This document shows positions 57,803 to 64,000 of a stretch of 64,000 bases of DNA, in pieces; the stretch's first letter is position 1; each line of letters begins with the position of its first letter. The stretch comes from Desarmillaria ectypa. Its lineage: Eukaryota; Basidiomycota; Agaricomycetes; Agaricales; Physalacriaceae. The stretch covers positions 1-64,000 of the forward strand of contig JAUDYN010000002.1 of NCBI GenBank assembly GCA_030407005.1, written 5' to 3'. Under the pieces are notes generated by a model. That model made no database searches, was not told the origin of the DNA, and saw only the letters and a program-made list of their open reading frames with translations. The translations under genes and the position numbers were made by a program.

Positions 57803-58738
57803 ATGCCATCCTTCGAAATTGAATGTAGCGCGATGCTCACCCTCGCTGACTGCGCTGCCGAGCAGATCCCCCTCTGGCTCAGAAAGTACCATGAAGATGG
57901 TTCTGGGAAGACTTCTACGGCAGAAGACACTTCGGAGAAGAATAGCAGCTGTGGAGGTCGTAAGAGAGCTTCATCGTAAGCCTTACCGAAATTGTTCATT
58001 CACAGCACACTGACTGTATATCTAGTGTTGATGGGGACGCTGGACGTCCCGGTCCGTCGAAGCTTGTTAAGTACGAGGCTGGTCCAATGGTTTTTCAAGT
58101 GTATGTACTTACTTTATCTCCGTTTCAAATACTGAAAGCTTTTTTTATCTTAGCCCGAGACTTACCGTCCATCGTTCCGAGCAACCTGTTGGTGCAATGA
58201 AGGCTTCTGGTGCCGTCAGGCATGTTCTTTTTATTTCTCGTTGTTCTTCTTGTTTCTCCTAACTTATTTCAGTGCTCCCATGCCTCGTCGTATTGCTCCA
58301 CTGCCAAAACGCGGTCCAAGCGTTCACTCAAGTGCCATTCAAGACACTGTCGACCTCAGCTGGATTCCCAGGACGTACCGATTGCTAGTACCGAACGACA
58401 CGTTGATGCACAGCCGATTTATGTCCGAGTGTACCTATCCGATGCCTATCTACGACGAATATGGTACTGTCAAGAGGAAGAATTGCGAGACACGCAAGGA
58501 GTTCCTGGACAACGATGAATGGGCTAAAGTCACCGAAGAACATAGGGTCGTATGCAAGGGGTGCGATAAACCCGTGGCGCTCGATCGTCGCAATGGCTAC
58601 TACTATCCGAATTTCTGGGTAAAGCATAGATCGCTTTGCGCTGGGATTTACACGGTTTGGCTCCAGGGGAAAGGGATGAACCCCAATTCAGACAAGGAGT
58701 GGTTCAGGAAGCACAAGCAGTTAATTGAAGAGGACTAA
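57803..58738 (+). CDS. Small C2HC-motif protein, family member C (259 aa)
   Basis: Four exons (57803-57975, 58026-58100, 58154-58219, 58273-58738) sum to 780 nt and keep phase at each junction. The N-terminus (MPSFEIECSAMLTLADCAAE) is a short helix like that of member A. A basic Pro-rich linker (MPRRIAPLPKRGPS) follows. The C-terminal block has RKEFLDNDEWAKV, VCKGCDK, LDRR, WVKHRSLC and IYTVWL. Ligands are Cys-x2-Cys-x20-His-x3-Cys. The third intron has a GC donor (GC-AG). Intact and probably expressed. Molecular role unknown; metal binding is inferred from spacing. Confidence 0.8.
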
Positions 58739-61700
58739 TGCCAAATTCCAAGCCTTTGAACAAATAATATTTCTTAGTATCTTATCTCACATTCATTGCA
58801 TATAGTTTATCGGTCTTGAACTTTTTCATGTTTGACTGTTTGAGCCTTAAGCACTCGTTTAAACTTGGTTTATTGTCCATATTTTACTTTAAGAATTCAT
58901 ATTTAATTGTAATTTTCATCTGTCTATGAAATCTAAGGAAATTATTGTTAGACTACTCCTTAGAATATCGGGGGATTAATGGTAATCGGACCGGGGTCCC
59001 TTATCTGTCAGTTCCCAAATCGGGTCTGATATGGTTTGGTTCAGTTTGTTTCTGAAGCCGTTGCCGAGATGAGTTCCGAGTCTTCCGGCATTCAGGTTTC
59101 CTTCCAACCACCATCACCATACCACCTCATTTCCTTCCCAAACCTCCGTCGTAGTCAATGCATTGCTTACTTTCTGCCATCAATGGCCATTTAAAGTCCG
59201 TTCTGAGGGCTACCATGAGGACCACAGGCCGGTTAGCTTGATAACTGCAATAGATCATATTGCGCATTTTTCTCGCACATATAGTCACATCCTGATAAGA
59301 ATTCTTAATAATTATACTTTGTGCGCTAATATCTGTCTGCTACTGGCACAGATGTCCTTAGACAAGCTTGGCTCTCATGGTTGGCCATCGAATTTCTCGA
59401 TGAGGGACGCGATTTTTGTATTCCTGAGGGTCCGACGCTGAGATGCTATATCGAGGGGGGGGAAGAACACTTCATGGCGGTTATATACAGTCGTAAATAG
59501 GCGCGACTGCTACCCTTATTCCTATTGCTCAAGGTGATCTGCCTTCCTTGCATTTCCTGTCTATCGTGTATCTCATAATACATTCCTGTGTGTAGGAAAT
59601 TGTAAAACAATTTGAAGGCCTCAGGAGCCCTTCTTAGGCACGAACGTACGTTCTCTCATTTTCCGTGCTATGTTTATTCTCAGTCGCGTACACAGCTGTC
59701 TCCTCGTTTGACATTTTGTGGTAGTATATTGCCGCCGTTTTGTCTCAAAAAGTATCTTCCTGCCGAAATTTAGGATATTCAAGGAGGTAAGACAAGAATA
59801 CGAGGCGATATATGTACGCTGAATCTAGGAAATGGGAACGAAATCTGGTTATCGCTACCGCTGCCGCCAAGGACCGCTACCCGCAACAAGACCCCTCCTA
59901 CAACGTGCAGGTGATGCTGTAAAGGATGTGTTGTTTCCAAGCTTGACATCGTCTGTTGCGAGCCCCAAATTGCCACTTCCGCTCTTCGGTCCCTGGTATG
60001 AGCGCGTTGCGACCTCGGAGGGTTCATCAACCATCAGTGACTATATTTATATTCTTGAGCAGCAGTGTATGATTTATGTATGTTGTGTGGTTCGTTTATC
60101 TTTGCGCTATCCATTGCTAGGCTATCACTGATAGTGGACAGCGTCTACGTGAAAAGGCGGCCAATACTTCTACAACCTTGCTAAAGCGGACGGTCGGACT
60201 TGCGCATCTGATGTGATATTCTTCTTTCAAAACCGCCAGAAACTACCAAAAGATCCTATTCCGCAGACTTCGCCTGTGTTCCCGTAAGCATCTTTCTCGT
60301 GGTGGTTACCGTTCTCATGAATGTATACCCTAGGATCGCCTGTCACACCCTGACATTCGACAAGGAAGTCTTCAGTCACTTGCGAAGAGAATGAACTAGA
60401 CTCTAATGTCGGCCCAGAAATCATTTCTCGATACAAGTGCTCAACCGGAGCCTGTCCTTCGCCAAGCACATTCCTAAACCATCGTATATGCGAACTCTAT
60501 TACACAAACGTAGTTTCATGGCTCTAAACTTCTCCTAGACGAGATTCTCCGTGTGTAAATATTCTGTGTCTTCTCGAACTAAGGCGTACACCAGCAGAGC
60601 AATGGTCTTCCCCGCCTAATCTTTGATCATCTTAATATTATGTTCTTCGGCATTTGTTAATGCTGGCCCTAAATCGTTATCTCTCCTTTAGGTCCCGCCA
60701 TACAGATTACTTTGGGGTGAGAATGCTGTCATGCTTTCAATGAAAAGGTTTCACATGTACAGATCCAGGGGCATCCAAGCTGAGGGAGTTCTGTTGATTT
60801 GTATATGGCCTTGATATTTATTGCAGGTTCTGATCTTCGATAACGGATAACGGTGTTAGGGAAGTGCTCATGATATTTGCCCCTGTCTAATAGGGCATTT
60901 ATCTGATTTGGACGTCAATGCGACAGGGATCGGGAAGAGCTCTCACCATCGTAGACTTCTCATAAGGAGTTTCAGCCCGTGCCGTGACTATTCGTTGTGA
61001 TGGAACATCGTCGCATCTGATGACCAACGAACAGCATTCACTGCCGTAAATGACAGACTCTTTTACACCCATGTCGCGTTTCTATTTCCTCCGCGATGGT
61101 TATTTCCCGTCAACTGTTTCCGGATAAGATCATCCATTTTACTGAAGACGCTGGGGAACTTAGCGGTCGATCCAGATCGCGTGCGAAGAAACCCAATCTC
61201 GTAAAATAAGGATCTCCAGTCCACACGTACGATCCTCGCATCCTTTCATTGTACGATAGCGACTGCCTTTTAAGAGGTTTCCTGCGCTGAATCGCGACAT
61301 AGCTGTATGTAGCCTTTTCTTTTGATTGTTTTCCTGGAGATGCTGACTCGGATCTGCTCCAGGGTCGAGGATATGTTGCAGATCTTATCGTTCCTGTAAG
61401 AATACTTTCCCCTTACGTCTTCGATGTCAGGGAGACGAGCGGTTTTGTGAGACTATCGTTGCAAGTAACTCAACGTGTTGTTCTAACTCTTCGGTAGTGA
61501 TGCTAGAGCGGTACGTCGCCCCACCCCACGGGGTTCACCATCATATGCATGGTAATTAGGACGGAACAAAGCTTTGAATCATGGGTTGTTTTGTTAGGAA
61601 TTGTCGGTACCTATAGGCTGATTGATCATCGATGGCCATCGTCATCAAATGGTCCCTGCCATTGGTCCCGGGCCAGCTTCGTCATTTTTCATTTTCGACA

Positions 61701-62666
61701 CCTATTTGAGAAGGTATCGGCTTTCAATGCGGCGAGTCCCTTCCGCGTGACGACATGGCAGAGTGTGCTTTCTCCCATGACAGCGTGACAGTTGGAGGGC
61801 GGTAGGTATCTCATTGATCGCGGGTCCATTCTGAGCATTGTCTTATTCCTTTCCTGACGAGACTTATGAACCTTTCTTGTACCCGACGTCGGCTGATTGA
61901 AGAGGAATACTGTAACACGCCCCGCACCGTGCGTTAGTTTACGCCTTAGCCATGAAGCCGTTGCTCCGCTCTAACGCATCCTCTAGCTTCTCCCGATGTC
62001 CCACTTGCAATGACGACAGAATGCCATTGTAGAAATCGTAAATAGGTGCCACCGTGCAATCACGACCTAGGTGTCACCAGTCACTGTACTTCGTAAGTTC
62101 CTTCACCGTTCGTGTGCTACACCTGACTTATCTTGGAACAGATGCTTCCTAGGTTGAGAATACGGTTATTACTCTGCGCTATGCGGCCAGCTTAACGGGG
62201 AAGAAGGGGATGTCGGCGGATATAATAGGTTCCGATATTATGTTTTCTTTGATGCATTTTAATCATGATACATTACAGAAGAACTTCGAACAGAGTCCAC
62301 ATAGGGTTTGATGAAGCAAACGATTATCAAACCCGCTACAGTAAGCAAATCAGCGCTCACGACGACTTTAGAAAGGCCCTTACGAGACACCAGAAGTACG
62401 GGACGAAGCTGCGGTATTAGGCAAGCTTCTTTCATGAGGTCAAACCATCTGTTCATCCATGTACTGCGCGGTACACACGGCACCGTCTCCCCGAAGGATA
62501 TTGTCGGTCTGCGATCTCCGGGATATCACAATTGCTAGTTCACGGCATATGTCGTTATCTCCTATGTTTCAAGACGTAGATGGAGAGTCGCTTGTGCACT
62601 TGAGGAGAGGTTACTGATGGAGACCCATATCTCCTTTGACAAGCGGTCGGGACTCTAGATTAGTAG
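58739..62666. other. Unassigned; possible multi-exon gene at 59.8-60.5 kb
   Basis: Exon-like plus-strand pieces include one ending at about 59910 (SRKWERNLVIATAAAKDRY), one around 59912-60040 (FGPWYERVATSEGSST), one at about 60135-60215 (LREKAANTSTTLLKRTVG) and a short one before 60285. A minus frame at 60227-60469 also looks balanced. I could not fix the splice phases or name the product. ORFs at 59163-59441, 61549-61788 and 62259-62483 are unrecognised. No repeat was seen. Confidence 0.3.
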
Positions 62667-63478
62667 CATTTCTGGAGTGAAGGGTTTTTGACGGCCCAAT
62701 ACCCACCGTCTACTTCGCCATCATCCCCGGTTATCGATGATGTTCAATTTAGATGGCTAGACCTTGGTCCAGCACCTGCGGTCAGTCAAGTCATGGCCGA
62801 AGAAACTATTCACATTCATGCCCTGCCGATATCTCCAGTGTTCAAGTGAGTACTTCCCGCTAGCGGCGAGGTCTCCCTATTTGACGCGGGTGCTTAAATT
62901 GATAGTTTGCCCTCCTGAGGTCTCTTTGTCTGAGCGCAGCCTGAGTGATACTGCAGGAGGAATCAGCCAAATAAACGACCTATGAAACGAGGCAAGACAT
63001 ATGGGGATGAACGTGTTCGTTTGTTCTCTCTTGTTCGTGACACGTCCTAACGGTCCATTGCAGGAGAGCCGAGTTTTGCTACTGCAGGGAAGATGAAGCA
63101 TGGATGCCTCTACTATGTCCAGACCACGATTCAGGCCTGCGGACTTGCAAACATGCAGACGTTCAAGAGCATTTCGCTTGTCAAGAAGCTATTGTCTCGA
63201 GTTCGATTCCTTCTCAGGTACACTTATCTGCTATTTTTGTTTCACGGAGCATTCACGATGGCTCATTCTTAAGAAATTTCGACCGTCGAAAATTGTACTT
63301 CAGGTCTCAGGATTACAATATAGAAGCTAGTAAACAGCTTCCTCTGACCATGGTCCCGGAGGAGTATCCAGTTTCTTCTGACCACTGCCTTTGTTGCCGT
63401 CGGTTATGTTGGCGCCCCTTCCCTGAATCATTATTCGACAGACACCTGATCCCCAAGCATCTGATAGATTTTCGATAA
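62667..63478 (+). CDS. Cys/His-rich protein, partial model
   Basis: Three exons join in phase: 62667-62846, 63064-63217 and 63311-63478 (stop). Product pieces are VIDDVQFRWLDLGPAPAVSQ, then a Cys/His cluster (FCYCREDEAWMPLLCPDH, TCKHADVQEHFACQ), then CLCCRRLC...FDRHLIPKH at the end. The spacing suggests two metal-binding modules, the last resembling a C2H2 finger, but no known family is recognised. The 5' end is incomplete: the first exon here starts after an acceptor at 62666, and the 217-bp gap before exon 2 may hide another exon. Confidence 0.55.
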
Positions 63479-64000
63479 CACCGTTTGCCTCTGCCCTTCA
63501 CCGGGATCGCCTTCGCAGGTGGATGCGCCAAGGGATTACAATCCGGTACACGCCGCACAGGGTGAATCTCTTACCCTGATGGGCTATTTGGGTAGGCACT
63601 AGGTCTGAATTCCGTGGTAGAGGAAGCCTAAGACGGTGGTGTGCAACGGGCGAAGGAACAGACTAGTTTACGCGGCCTAGGGTTAAGGTTAGGTCTAATT
63701 TTAGATGTAGCTTTTCACGCTCTTGAATTCTACCTTCGCAAGTCAACCGATCGGGATTAACCCAGATCTTTCTCAGCTTTCTCGGTGCCTATTCTCCGTT
63801 ATGAATGAACCCTTTGTGCGAACAGAGCTACGGATTGCGACTAACCCAGGCTGCTGAAAACGTCACCGTGTTCTATTGAAGATAGAGGTGCACCTAACCC
63901 TGGAACCGTTGCTTGTATCATATTTCTTGTGCATGCTGAACATCATCTACGGCCGCTTGGAACGCGATGTGGTTCCTATTTCTCGACTTGAGGCTTGTCA
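63479..64000. other. Nothing recognised at the right edge
   Basis: CpG-normal sequence with no ORF that stands out; the minus frame 63313-63558 is a shadow of the gene before it. Confidence 0.4.

Overview
The window looks like a filamentous basidiomycete (Agaricomycetes) nuclear genome. Genes are split by many short introns of about 50 nt, the transcription factor has the basidiomycete Zn2Cys6/fungal-specific layout, and several membrane proteins belong to families I associate with mushrooms. Species not identified. No rRNA, complete tRNA or CRISPR array was seen.

Layout. 1307-4451 (-) is a multi-exon Zn2Cys6 transcription factor. 4.5-17 kb is gene-poor and holds only scattered, unrecognised exon-like ORFs. 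17.3-19.6 kb (-) holds an unknown 216-aa gene and the first member of a small C2HC-motif protein family. 21.4-25.28 kb is a degenerate block almost free of CpG. It ends sharply inside the last codons of a membrane-protein gene (25210-26782, -). A second copy lies inverted at 37.69-39.22 kb (+), and 1,462 bp of the two copies matches without a visible difference. Between them are rearranged repeat fragments, one solo LTR, an intact three-exon membrane-protein gene (30485-31595) and a decayed copy of a small charged-protein gene. 39.2-45.1 kb holds decayed membrane-protein genes, two solo LTRs in opposite orientation, a second C2HC gene (43764-44171) and the intact charged-protein gene (44410-45093). 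45.9-56.4 kb is a second CpG-poor block, split by a complete 8.1-kb Ty3/Gypsy chromovirus (46896-55021). The right end carries the third C2HC gene (57803-58738) and a Cys/His-rich gene (62667-63478).

Main theme. Three processes are superimposed. (1) CpG-to-TpG/CpA mutation, as expected from cytosine-methylation deamination or CpG-directed RIP-like mutation, has stripped two blocks, one solo LTR and key codons of the Gypsy element. (2) Retroelement insertion: four solo LTRs of one family and the full Gypsy element all have perfect 5-bp target duplications, which lets events be ordered. (3) Homogenisation: two paralogue pairs have nearly identical cores inside clearly diverged flanks, the pattern of ectopic gene conversion. 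In the membrane-protein pair, one edge of the identical tract is also the edge of the CpG-poor block, which suggests that conversion replaced a decaying copy.

The Gypsy element carries a perfect 14-nt complement between its primer-binding position and a site in its own LTR just downstream of a TATA box. This is the layout of Tf1/sushi-type self-priming. Apart from a gag frame change and a chromodomain deletion, its visible lesions fit CpG transitions.
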